Positions 51,685 through 59,564 of a stretch of DNA of 64,000 nt are shown here, in pieces (within the stretch, counting starts at the first letter, position 1; each line of letters begins with the position of its first letter). The stretch is from Lachnospiraceae bacterium (GTDB taxonomy: Bacteria; Bacillota; Clostridia; Lachnospirales; Lachnospiraceae): contig CAJTHM010000009.1 in NCBI GenBank assembly GCA_910576125.1, positions 1-64,000 on the forward strand, given 5' to 3'. The position numbers and the translations under genes are program-made. The notes under the pieces were generated by a model. It was not told the origin of the DNA and searched no databases. It worked only from the letters and a program-made list of their open reading frames with translations.

Positions 51685-51871
51685 CCTTGTGCCATATGAA
51701 ACCATTGTCCGGGCGACCAGCGGAGAGCCGGAAGCCGTGGACGAGGTTTTACGGCATTACAGCAAACGAATCCGCTTTGCCGCCCTTGAAAACGGACACG
51801 TCAACACAGACACCGAGGACAGCATAAAACAGCGGCTTATCACCGCCCTGTTCCAGTTCCGCTTTGACTGA
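51671..51871 (+). CDS. Helix-turn-helix domain small protein
   Basis: A 66-residue protein, MGNTNLVPYETIVRATSGEP onwards, with EAVDEVLRHYSKRIRFAALE and DTEDSIKQRLITALFQFRFD. It matches the short HTH_16-type proteins that follow sigma-like genes in Firmicutes elements; it resembles the N-terminus of a sigma region 2. Its ATG overlaps the sigma-like gene by 14 bases, suggesting coupled translation. Confidence 0.87.
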   Translation: MGNTNLVPYETIVRATSGEPEAVDEVLRHYSKRIRFAALENGHVNTDTEDSIKQRLITALFQFRFD

Positions 51872-51915
51872 AAAGGGCTGCATAACGGGAGGTGGTATTT
51901 GTCGGGAAAATAGTC

Positions 51916-52320
51916 ATGCTTACATTCAGCGACACCGAAGAAAAAGCGGTTGAGAAAGTCATAGCCGCCCTTGCCGATATGATACCGCTGGAAGCCATAC
52001 AGCCGCCCCATTCCCCGGCGCTTATTTTTCCGGGATTGGAAATCAGATTACACCAACGCCGGGTATTAAAAGACGGCACGGACATTTACCTCACCCGTTT
52101 AGAATACGGCGCACTCTGTTACCTTGCCGCCAGTCCGGGGAGGGTGTTCACAAAGGCGCAAATCTTTGAAGCCGTGTGGAGCATGGAAAGTGAAAGCTGC
52201 CAGTCAAACGTGGCAAATGTGATATGCAATCTACGGAAAAAGATAGAGCCGGACAGCCGCCGCCCCACCTACATAAAGACCGTTTTAGGCATAGGCTACA
52301 AGTTTACTTCCGGGGAATAG
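51916..52320 (+). CDS. Winged-helix OmpR/PhoB-type DNA-binding protein without receiver
   Basis: A 134-residue protein. Residues ~45-134 are a complete OmpR/PhoB winged helix (LTRLEYGALCYLAASPGRVF, TKAQIFEAVWSMESESCQSN, VANVICNLRKKIEPDSRRPT, YIKTVLGIGYKF). The N-terminal 40 residues are too short for a receiver domain and lack its aspartate pattern. The start is uncertain: ATG 51916 has a weak site, and GTG 51892 lies too near GGGAGG. It is the third regulator in a row. Confidence 0.85.
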   Translation: MLTFSDTEEKAVEKVIAALADMIPLEAIQPPHSPALIFPGLEIRLHQRRVLKDGTDIYLTRLEYGALCYLAASPGRVFTKAQIFEAVWSMESESCQSNVANVICNLRKKIEPDSRRPTYIKTVLGIGYKFTSGE

Positions 52321-52355
52321 CAACAGGATAACCGCCGCTATTGGCGAAGATACGA

Positions 52356-52395
52356 AACAGGAAATCAAGGAAAAAGGTTTCCTGTTTTTTTGCGC
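52356..52395 (+). terminator. Terminator after the regulator genes
   Basis: GAAACAGGAAA, a 13-base loop, TTTCCTGTTTTTTTG. It starts about 35 bases after the winged-helix gene. Confidence 0.85.
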
Positions 52396-52518
52396 CCATT
52401 TTGCTTATTTCCGGCTTTACTGTATGGGAAAATACCGCCGCAAAATTGGCAGAATCCACGCCACGCAAGCCGGGGGAAAACGGCAAAAGCCAGCACAGCG
52501 GAATCCGTCAGTTACTTA

Positions 52519-52605
52519 GAGCAAGATTCTACCACAGTACCAAATTTCGCTAATCGCTCATTTTGTCCTATGGGAATCTTGTTGGGGTTGCCACCCCAAG
52601 CCCGC
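52519..52605. other. Possible oriT region of Tn-B
   Basis: In the 340-base gap before mobC, CAAGATTC (52522-52529) and GAATCTTG (52574-52581) are inverted, and TTGGGGTTGCCACCCCAA (52582-52599) is a perfect hairpin next to the second arm. Position just before mobC and the relaxase suits an oriT; no nick sequence is recognised. Confidence 0.45.
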
Positions 52606-52660
52606 CTTTTGCGGCTTGCGCCGCTTGAAAAAATCCACCCACGAAAGGAGGTTCACAGCC

Positions 52661-53056
52661 ATGAAAAGATACAACACGCCCCACCGCCGCCGGGTAATCA
52701 AGACACGCTTGACCGAGGAAGAATACGCCGAGTTTTCCGAGCGTGTCACCCTCTGCAAAATGAGCCAAGCCGAATTTATCCGGCAAGCACTTATCAAGTC
52801 AAGCATACGCCCGGTCATTACCGTTTCCCCGGTCAATGATGAATTACTTTCTGCCGTTGGGAAACTCACAGCCGAATACGGGAAAATCGGCGGCAACTTG
52901 AACCAGATTGCCCGCTGTCTGAATGAGTATGGCGCACCTTATAACGCCCTCTCCCAAGAGGTACGAGCCGCCACAGCGGAGCTTGCCGCCTTGAAGTTTG
53001 AAGTCTTGCAGAAAGTAGGTGAAGCCGTTGGCAACATTCAAACATATCAGCTCTAA
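52661..53056 (+). CDS. mobC: MobC-like mobilization protein
   Basis: A 131-residue relaxosome accessory. The N-terminus is a ribbon-helix-helix-like DNA-binding part (RRVIKTRLTEEEYAEFSERV, CKMSQAEFIRQALIKSS), followed by the MobC motif KIGGNLNQIARCLNEYGAP. It should open or mark oriT for the relaxase. AAAGGAGG precedes ATG 52661, and its 3' end overlaps the relaxase gene by 38 bases. Confidence 0.95.
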   Translation: MKRYNTPHRRRVIKTRLTEEEYAEFSERVTLCKMSQAEFIRQALIKSSIRPVITVSPVNDELLSAVGKLTAEYGKIGGNLNQIARCLNEYGAPYNALSQEVRAATAELAALKFEVLQKVGEAVGNIQTYQL

Positions 53057-54659
53057 AAATGCCGACTATGGGGCGGCTGAACAGTACCTAACTTTTGAGC
53101 ATGACGAGTTTACCATGAAGCCCACACTGGACGGAAACGGGCGGCTTGTTCTCCGTGACGATTACCGCATATCTTCCCTTAATTGCGGTGATGAAGATTT
53201 CGCCATAGCGTGTATGCGCTCCAATCTGAAATACGGAAAGAACCAAAAGCGGGAGGACGTAAAGAGCCACCATTACATTATCAGTTTTGACCCCCGTGAC
53301 GCACCAGACAACGGCTTGACCGTAGACCGGGCGCAAGCGTTGGGCGAGCAGTTCTGTAAAGAGCATTTCCCCGGACATCAAGCGTTGGTATGCACCCACC
53401 CGGACGGGCATAACCACAGCGGAAATATCCATGTGCATATCGTCATAAACAGCTTGCGGATTTCCGAAGTTCCGCTGTTGCCGTACATGGAAAGACCAGC
53501 CGACACAAGGGAGGGCTGCAAGCACCGCTGTACAGACGCAGCTATGGAATACTTCAAAGCGGAAGTCATGGAGATGTGCCACCGGGAAAACCTCTATCAG
53601 ATTGATTTACTCCACGGGAGCAAGAACCGTGTCACCGAGAGGGAGTATTGGGCGAAACGGAAAGGACAAGCCGCACTGGATAAAGGGAACGCTTCCCAAG
53701 CCGCCACAGGAGAGCCGCCCAAGCAGACCAAGTTTGAAACCGACAAGGAGAAGCTACGGCGCACAATCCGAGCCGTCCTGTCCTCTGCCGTTTCCTTTGA
53801 GGATTTTTCCGGGAAACTGCTACAACAGGGCGTGACCGTCAAGGAGAGCCGGGGGCGGCTATCCTATCTCACGCCGGACAGGACGAAGCCCATCACCGCC
53901 CGGAAATTAGGTGATGATTTTGACTGTGCCGCCGTGCTGGAAACACTCACCATAAACGCACAGAACGCCGCCAGAGCCGCCGAAAAGACCCTACCCAGAC
54001 AGGAATACCCCCACAGCATAAAAGACCGCTTACAGCGCAAAAAAGCCGCTATAAACGCACCGAAACAAGACGGCGTACAGCGCATGGTAGACATAGCCGC
54101 CAAGAAAGCCGAGGGCAAGGGGAAAGGCTACGAGAAATGGGCGACCTTGCACAATCTAAAGCAAATGGCGGCGACCATGAGTATTTACGAGGAATCCGGC
54201 TTTTCTTCCCCGGAAGAACTGGAAGCCGCCCTTGCCGCCGCCAGTGCGGAACTGAACAGCGTCCATGCGGAACTGAAAGCCGTGGAAAGCACTTTGCGGG
54301 AGAAAAAGGACTTACAGAAACAGCTATTGGCGTACATCAAGACCAAACCCGCCCGTGACGGGCTGAAAGCACAGAAAACAGAAAAAGCCCGCAGGAACTA
54401 CCGGGAGCAGCACGAAAGCGAGTTTATCATAGCCGAAGCTGCCACCCGGTTTTTTAAGGCACAGGGAATCCAAAAGCTGCCAGCGTCCAAGACCTTACAA
54501 GCGGAGATTGAGCAGCTTATGAGGGAGAAGAACAGCCTTTACAACGAGTACCGGGAAAAGAGGGAACGCACAAAGGAATTGCAGACTGTAAAAAGCAATA
54601 TCGACCAAATCTTACACCGTGAGCCGGAACGGGGAAAGGGGCGGGAAAATGAACGGTAA
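53019..54659 (+). CDS. MobP-type relaxase
   Basis: A 546-residue relaxase/mobilization nuclease. The N-terminal ATFKHISSKNADYGAAEQYL holds the likely nucleophile tyrosine. KSHHYIISFDPRDAPDNGL and HPDGHNHSGNIHVHIVINSL carry the metal-binding histidines. The long C-terminal part is helical and charged. It starts at GTG 53019 within mobC. Different relaxase families in Tn-A and Tn-B show they have separate histories. Confidence 0.94.
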   Translation: MKPLATFKHISSKNADYGAAEQYLTFEHDEFTMKPTLDGNGRLVLRDDYRISSLNCGDEDFAIACMRSNLKYGKNQKREDVKSHHYIISFDPRDAPDNGLTVDRAQALGEQFCKEHFPGHQALVCTHPDGHNHSGNIHVHIVINSLRISEVPLLPYMERPADTREGCKHRCTDAAMEYFKAEVMEMCHRENLYQIDLLHGSKNRVTEREYWAKRKGQAALDKGNASQAATGEPPKQTKFETDKEKLRRTIRAVLSSAVSFEDFSGKLLQQGVTVKESRGRLSYLTPDRTKPITARKLGDDFDCAAVLETLTINAQNAARAAEKTLPRQEYPHSIKDRLQRKKAAINAPKQDGVQRMVDIAAKKAEGKGKGYEKWATLHNLKQMAATMSIYEESGFSSPEELEAALAAASAELNSVHAELKAVESTLREKKDLQKQLLAYIKTKPARDGLKAQKTEKARRNYREQHESEFIIAEAATRFFKAQGIQKLPASKTLQAEIEQLMREKNSLYNEYREKRERTKELQTVKSNIDQILHREPERGKGRENER

Positions 54660-55035
54660 ACGCCCCTACATGGACTACCCACAGCACAGAGCCGCCCGCC
54701 GCCTTGTGCATGAGTGCTGTAACTATGATAACGGCAACTGCCTTGTGCTGGATAATGGCGAGCCTTGTGTATGTGTGCAAAGTATCAGCTATTCGCTTCT
54801 CTGCCGCTGGTTCACTGCCGCCGTGCTTCCCCTTGACTGGAAACTGGAAGCCGCCCTACTCCACCGGGCAGAACTGAAACGCTGTACCGAGTGCGGCGGT
54901 CAGTTTCTCCCAAAATCCAACCGGGGGAAATACTGCCCCGATTGTGCCGGACGCATGAAAAGAACCAGAGCCGCACAGCGCAAGCGGAAACAGAGGGGGA
55001 AATGTCACGCTTTAGAAAACACAGAACCCCCATAA
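54649..55035 (+). CDS. Cysteine-rich zinc-ribbon protein (VLP type)
   Basis: A 128-residue protein with two cysteine groups. One is VHECCNYDNGNCLVLDNGEP with CVCVQSISYSLLCRWF. The other is RCTECGGQFLPKSNRGKYCP with DCAGRMKRTRAAQRKRKQRG, a zinc ribbon with a basic tail. Named cysteine-rich VLP proteins of mobile elements look like this and have no known function. ATG 54649 follows GGGGCGGG and overlaps the relaxase stop. Confidence 0.88.
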   Translation: MNGKRPYMDYPQHRAARRLVHECCNYDNGNCLVLDNGEPCVCVQSISYSLLCRWFTAAVLPLDWKLEAALLHRAELKRCTECGGQFLPKSNRGKYCPDCAGRMKRTRAAQRKRKQRGKCHALENTEPP

Positions 55036-55144
55036 ATCAAGGCTTCCCGGCTACTGCTCAACGGGTATGCGGTACATTTATCCTTTACCCCCAAAAAAGC
55101 CGTTTTAAATGCGTAACAGAAGCCACAGACAGGAGGTGAAAACC

Positions 55145-55885
55145 ATAACCGAATACATTACAGCCAACACCACAATGCCGCCCTTTTTCCCCTATCCCCG
55201 ATTTCTGCTGAAAATGGACTTGTCACAGACTGCAAAGCTGCTCTATGCGCTGCTCCTTGACCGTTCCACCCTCTCACAGAAGAATGGCTGGCAGGACAAT
55301 GAGGGCAGGACGTATATTGTCTACCCCATAGCAGAGATAGCGGAAATACTGGATAAAAGCACCATGACAATACAGAACTCCCTAAAAGAACTGGATATTG
55401 CCGGGCTTTTAGAGAGGGAACGCCGGGGATTTTCCGCGCCGAACCGCCTTTATGTGAAAGTGCCGGAAGTAGTAAAGGTTTCTTTAGATATGACACAAAG
55501 AAATCTTGATGTCAGTCCTAAAGAAAACTGTACATCAGACACAAAGAAAACTTTACCTATGATACAAAGAAAACTTTACCCTAACCAACTAAATATAAAC
55601 AAACTAAAAGAGAGCCAACGAATGGGAGCGAGTGGAGAGCCGCCCGCGCCCTATGGCAAATACCAGAATGTTTTCCTCACTGAAAGCGAGTATGCGGAGC
55701 TGAAGCAGGAATACCCGGACTGCCTTGAACGGCTTATCGAGGAAATGAGCCGGTATATTGCTTCCAGCGGGAATGATTATGTGAGCCATGCCGCCACGCT
55801 TTACAGGTGGGCGGACAGGGAGAAAAAGGAGAACCCGAAAAAGGGAATCCCCGATTATTCTTTCAAAGAGGGCGAGAGCCTTTGA
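55145..55885 (+). CDS. repA: RepA-like replication initiator of Tn-B, likely ATA start
   Basis: A ~246-residue initiator. The N-terminal winged-helix has TTMPPFFPYPRFLLKMDLSQ, TAKLLYALLLDRSTLSQKNG and IAEILDKSTMTIQNSLKELD. The C-terminal half (FLTESEYAELKQEYPDCLER) ends GIPDYSFKEGESL. The reading frame is open from 55109. AGGAGGT (55131-55137) is seven bases before ATA 55145, and no ATG, GTG or TTG stands at a proper distance; the first in-frame ATG is 55175. An ATA start, or a mutated ATG, is therefore suggested. Confidence 0.87.
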   Translation: MTEYITANTTMPPFFPYPRFLLKMDLSQTAKLLYALLLDRSTLSQKNGWQDNEGRTYIVYPIAEIAEILDKSTMTIQNSLKELDIAGLLERERRGFSAPNRLYVKVPEVVKVSLDMTQRNLDVSPKENCTSDTKKTLPMIQRKLYPNQLNINKLKESQRMGASGEPPAPYGKYQNVFLTESEYAELKQEYPDCLERLIEEMSRYIASSGNDYVSHAATLYRWADREKKENPKKGIPDYSFKEGESL

Positions 55886-55949
55886 CAGCGGAGATAAAAC
55901 GCCCCGTAAACAGGGCGTGAATAAGACCATGAACAAGGAGGACGATTTT

Positions 55950-56801
55950 ATGTGTGATTATGATAACGCCATTTTCCGGCTTGCCACAGAAACAGAGCCA
56001 GAGCCGGAGGACTACACAGGCGAGGACGGGCTTTTATATTGCGGGAGATGCCGCCAGCCCAAAGAAGCCTATTTCACCGAGGGGAGGGGGCTTTTCGGAC
56101 GTGACCGACACCCGAAAGAATGTGACTGCCAGCGCAAACGCCGGGAAAAGCAGGAAGCCGCCGACCGGGAGCGCAAGCACCGCGACACCGTGGAAGAACT
56201 GAAACGCCGGGGATTTTCCAACGCCGCCATGCGCCAGTGGACTTTTGAAAATGACAACGGCAAATGCCCCCAAATGGATAAGGCTTTATTCTATGCGGCG
56301 AACTGGGAGGAAATGAAAGCGGAAAATATCGGCTATCTGCTATGGGGCAAGGTAGGCACAGGCAAGAGCTATTTTGCCGGGTGTATCGCCAACGCCCTTA
56401 TGGAGCGTGAGATTTCCGTGTGCATGACAAATTTTGCCTTGATACTCAATGACCTTGCCGCCAGCTACAAGGGCAGGAACGAATACATAGACCGCCTTTG
56501 CCGCTTCCCTCTGCTTATCCTTGACGATTTCGGCATGGAGCGCGGCACGGAATACGGGCTTGAACAGGTTTACAACGTGGTTGACAGCCGATACCGAAGC
56601 CGGAAGCCGCTAATTGTCACAACGAATTTGACGCTGGAGGAATTACAGCACCCGGAGGACACCGCCCATGCCCGGATTTATGACCGTCTGCTTGAAATGT
56701 GCTGCCCTGTCTGCATTACCGGGGAGAACATCAGGAAAGCCACGGCACAGGGGAAAATGGAACGGTTAAGGGGATTGATGAACGGAAAGGAGAGCCTATG
56801 A
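55950..56801 (+). CDS. DnaC-like helicase-loader ATPase
   Basis: A 283-residue AAA+ protein of the DnaC/IstB-like type. An N-terminal zinc knuckle (LLYCGRCRQPKEAYFTEGRG and CDCQRKR) precedes the ATPase. Walker A is YLLWGKVGTGKSYFAGCIAN, Walker B is FPLLILDDFGMERGTEYGLE and sensor 1 is KPLIVTTNLTLEELQ. It should load the host helicase at the RepA origin. ATG 55950 follows AAGGAGG by eight bases. Its stop overlaps the tnpW start. Confidence 0.95.
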   Translation: MCDYDNAIFRLATETEPEPEDYTGEDGLLYCGRCRQPKEAYFTEGRGLFGRDRHPKECDCQRKRREKQEAADRERKHRDTVEELKRRGFSNAAMRQWTFENDNGKCPQMDKALFYAANWEEMKAENIGYLLWGKVGTGKSYFAGCIANALMEREISVCMTNFALILNDLAASYKGRNEYIDRLCRFPLLILDDFGMERGTEYGLEQVYNVVDSRYRSRKPLIVTTNLTLEELQHPEDTAHARIYDRLLEMCCPVCITGENIRKATAQGKMERLRGLMNGKESL

Positions 56802-56983
56802 ACCATGACACCAGCAAGACCAGCCGTACCGCCGCACCTCTGAACGCGAAGCCCGACCTTGTGAAGCGGATAGGGAATACCACCTTTGACATTCATATCC
56901 ATTTCAGCGAAACGAGCCGGGAAACCTTTACGGACAAGGTAGTGCGGCTTATTGAGAATGACAAGGACAGTGTAACCAACTGA
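56798..56983 (+). CDS. tnpW: TnpW-like small protein of Tn-B
   Basis: A 61-residue TnpW protein, with DLVKRIGNTTFDIHIHFSET, SRETFTDKVVRLIENDKDS. It overlaps the DnaC-like gene (ATGA) and is the last gene before the right end of Tn-B, whereas in Tn-A tnpW follows the recombinase. No function is established for this family. Confidence 0.92.
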   Translation: MNHDTSKTSRTAAPLNAKPDLVKRIGNTTFDIHIHFSETSRETFTDKVVRLIENDKDSVTN

Positions 56984-57022
56984 AAAGAAGATACACTTTT
57001 TCTTATTCCCTACTTGACATTA

Positions 57023-58258
57023 CCAAAAGGGGGGATCGTCGAGGAATGCGGGGCCGTCCTGGTGCGGAACAAGTACCGCATCAAGATTTTTAACACGATC
57101 AATTTCAAGAAGTCGATGCACTACAACCCCTTCGCCTATATCCACTCGGAGAAGGACATCCTGAAGCTGGTGACAACGCTGATGGTGAACACGCAGGGCG
57201 AGGGCAAGGGCGGGGACCAGTTCTGGGAGAAGGCCGAGAAGCTCCTCTACACGGCGCTCATCGCCTATATCCACTATATCGCGCTCGTGGAGGAGCAGAA
57301 CTTCGGGACGCTCATCACCTTCCTGAACGCTATGGAAGTCCGGGAGGACGATGAGACGTTCCAGAACCCTATCGACCAGATGTTTGAGGCGCTGGAAAAG
57401 AAAGAGCCGGACCACTTCGCTGTCCGCCAATACCGGCTCTATAAGCTGGCGGCCGGCAAGACGGCAAAATCCATCCTCATCTCCTGCGGCGCTCGGCTGG
57501 CTCCCTTTGACATCGCCGAACTGCGGGAGATCACCCGGTATGACGAGCTGGAGCTGGACACCCTGGGGGACCGGAAGACCGCCCTGTTCCTCATCATGAG
57601 CGACACGGACAGCACCTTCAATTTCCTCATCAGCATGATATACAGCCAGCTTTTCAATCTGCTGTGCGAGAAAGCCGATGATGTGTACCACGGGCGGCTC
57701 CCGGTCCATGTGCGCTGCCTCATTGACGAGTGCGCCAACATCGGACAGATACCGAACCTGGAGAAGCTGGTAGCGACCATCCGAAGCCGGGAAATATCGG
57801 CCTGCCTGGTCTTGCAGGCGCAGAGCCAGCTAAAGGCGATCTACAAGGACAACGCCGACACCATCATCGGCAACATGGACACCCGCATCTTCCTCGGCGG
57901 CAGTGAGCCGACCACCTTGAAGGAGCTTTCCGCCGCCCTGGGCAAGGAGACCATAGATATGTTCAACACCGGGGTGAGCAAGGGCAGCCAGGAGTCCCAC
58001 AGCGTGAACTACCAGCGGACGGGCCATGAGCTTGCCAGCGTGGACGAACTGGCGGTGCTGGACGGCGGCAAGTGCATCCTCCAGCTCCGGGGTGTGAGGC
58101 CGTTTTTGTCGGACAAGTACGACCTGACGAAGCACCCCAATTTCCAGTACACGGCGGACTGTGACGAAAAGAACCGCTTTGACATCGAGAAGTTCCTGGA
58201 CCACCGGCTGAAGCTGAAGGCGAAGGACGAATTTGAGGTGATCGACGCGGACGGATGA
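57023..58258 (+). pseudogene. traG: TraG piece 3 of 3, ICE-2 (Walker B and C-terminus)
   Basis: Residues ~174-583 of TraG. It reads PKGGIVEECGAVLVRNKYRI, INFKKSMHYNPFAYIHSEKD, MVNTQGEGKGGDQFWEKAEK, the Walker B LIDECANIGQIPNLEKLVAT, and NMDTRIFLGGSEPTTLKELS. The frame is open from TTG 57014 but that lies in the transposon end, without a ribosome site, so it is not a gene by itself. With pieces 1 and 2 it makes a full coupling protein. Confidence 0.95.
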
Positions 58259-58271
58259 GCGTCACGCCGTA

Positions 58272-58300
58272 AAGCCCCCCTCTGCGGGGCTTTTTCCATG
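58272..58300 (+). terminator. Terminator between traG and maff2
   Basis: AAAGCCCC, short loop, GGGGCTTTTT. It starts 14 bases past the traG stop. Further stems are CCCGCCTGT/ACAGGCGGG (58333-58387) and GGGCGG/CCGCCC (58460-58482). Confidence 0.75.
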
Positions 58301-58422
58301 TCCGGGCGTTCCCTTCCTGTACGGAACAGCACCCGCCTGTAATGAAGCTGCCCCCACTTACCTTACGGCAGGCATCCAACAGGCGGGCTGACTATGCGGG
58401 GCGGCGGGCGCCCTTTTGTACC

Positions 58423-58456
58423 ATCAAAACCATTCCACGATCAAAACCATTCCACG
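58423..58456. repeat. Tandem 17-base repeat upstream of maff2
   Basis: ATCAAAACCATTCCACG occurs twice in direct succession (58423-58439 and 58440-58456). It may be slippage or a regulator site. Confidence 0.9.
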
Positions 58457-58506
58457 AACCGGGCGGGGCAAAGGCTCCGCCCCCTGTCTTGAAGGAGGAC
58501 AAATTT

Positions 58507-58686
58507 ATGGCATTTTTCAACAGTGCGATCGGTGTTTTGCAGACCCTCGTTGTGGCGCTGGGCGCCGGCCTCGGCGTGTGGGGCGCGATCAACCTTCTGG
58601 AGGGCTACGGCAACGACAACCCCGGAGCTAAAGCTCCGGTCTGCTTGACAAAGCCCGGGATTTCCATTAAAGTTAAGGTAGGGTAG
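58507..58686 (+). pseudogene. Maff2-family (VirB2-like) protein, truncated
   Basis: The first ~42 residues are a normal Maff2 protein: MAFFNSAIGVLQTLVVALGA and GLGVWGAINLLEGYGNDNP. After GAK, the usual second membrane part is missing and 17 unrelated residues lead to a stop at 58686. AAGGAGG precedes ATG 58507. The break at ~58630 marks the point where ICE-2 ends and chromosome-like sequence begins; all further channel genes are absent. Confidence 0.88.
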
Positions 58687-58760
58687 AAGAATGGATGCGG
58701 GAGAAGGATTGTCTGCGGCAGTGAACGGGCGGCTGCGACAGACAAGAAAGGAGACCATCT

Positions 58761-59354
58761 ATGGAAATGCCAAAAGGAAAGACCTGCTATACGGAAGAGG
58801 ACTATGAGCATCTGCCGGAGGAAATCAGAGCGGAGCTGATTGACGGGCGCTTTTATGAAATGGCGTCTCCCGGCAGGATTCATCAGGAGATATTGGGTGA
58901 ACTGCACTTTCTGATTAGAAACTATATCAAATCAAAGGGCGGTTCCTGCCGGGTCTATCCCGCCCCTTTTGCGGTGAAGCTGTCCCGCAGCTGGGACACC
59001 ATCGTAGAGCCGGACATCAGCGTGATCTGCGATGCGGGCAAGCTCACGGACAGAGGCTGCAGCGGCGCGCCGGACTGGATCATAGAGATTATCTCCCCCA
59101 GCAATCCCGGCTACGACTATATCCGCAAGCTGAACCTTTACGCGGATGCAGGCGTCAGGGAATACTGGATTATAGATCCCACGGTGTGGGAGGTGGCGGT
59201 ATACTGGCTGGAGGACGGCACATTCCGTGCGCGTTCCTATACTTTCCGGGATACTGTCAAGGTGAATATCTTCGAGGACTTCAGCATTGATTTCCGGATG
59301 CTGGACATAGATATCCCCGAGGCGGCTTTCAGCGGAAAGCATCCATGGGACTGA
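58761..59354 (+). CDS. Uma2-family (DUF820) endonuclease-like protein
   Basis: A 197-residue PD-(D/E)xK-fold protein of the Uma2/DUF820 family. EEIRAELIDGRFYEMASPGR opens the domain, IVEPDISVICDAGKLTDRGC holds the PD motif, and WIIEIISPSNPGYDYIRKLN with YADAGVREYWIIDP gives the E-x-S and K part. The family is widespread, but its function is not known. AAAGGAG precedes ATG 58761. It is the first chromosomal gene after the ICE remnant. Confidence 0.93.
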   Translation: MEMPKGKTCYTEEDYEHLPEEIRAELIDGRFYEMASPGRIHQEILGELHFLIRNYIKSKGGSCRVYPAPFAVKLSRSWDTIVEPDISVICDAGKLTDRGCSGAPDWIIEIISPSNPGYDYIRKLNLYADAGVREYWIIDPTVWEVAVYWLEDGTFRARSYTFRDTVKVNIFEDFSIDFRMLDIDIPEAAFSGKHPWD

Positions 59355-59564
59355 TGTTCGCCGGGAGGGCGGAGGCAGCGGCCTGCTGAACGCTGCTATG
59401 TAAAAATATGAGAGTATGCATAACGCTGAATACTGCCTAATGTAATCATGCGATGGGACCAGTCAGCGTTAAGCAGTCTGGTTTCACGGCAAGTGAAATC
59501 ATTAAGCAGTATATCTTATGGAATACTCCCCGTGTCTGCGGGGATGCAATCAGGAGGCGCATAT
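59355..59564 (+). promoter_or_regulatory. Control region of the MoxR operon with repeats
   Basis: AACGCTGA (59431) and TCAGCGTT (59462) are inverted, TTAAGCAGT occurs twice (59468-59476 and 59501-59509), and CCCCG/CGGGG forms a small stem near 59530. No gene is supported in these 210 bases. A regulator-binding role is inferred. Confidence 0.45.

Larger units (their letters stand above)
46393..57027 (+). mobile_element. Tn-B: mobilizable serine-recombinase transposon in traG
   Basis: A ~10.6 kb element bounded by CCAAA (46393-46397 and 57023-57027), one copy belonging to the target. It holds a recombinase, an AT-rich cargo (HxlR, flavin reductase-like, radical SAM), three regulators, MobC and a MobP relaxase, a Cys-rich protein, RepA, a DnaC-like ATPase and TnpW. 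Deleting it joins GAT CCA to AAA GGG GGG and restores the TDPKGG motif of traG. Right-end TTGACA (57014-57019) and left-end TATAAT (46406-46411) face each other in the circle. Confidence 0.92.

Noticed and set aside
57014..57025. TTG start for a separate 414-residue TraG-like gene
   Set aside because: The TTG is part of the transposon -35 hexamer and has no ribosome site; the frame is the third traG piece.
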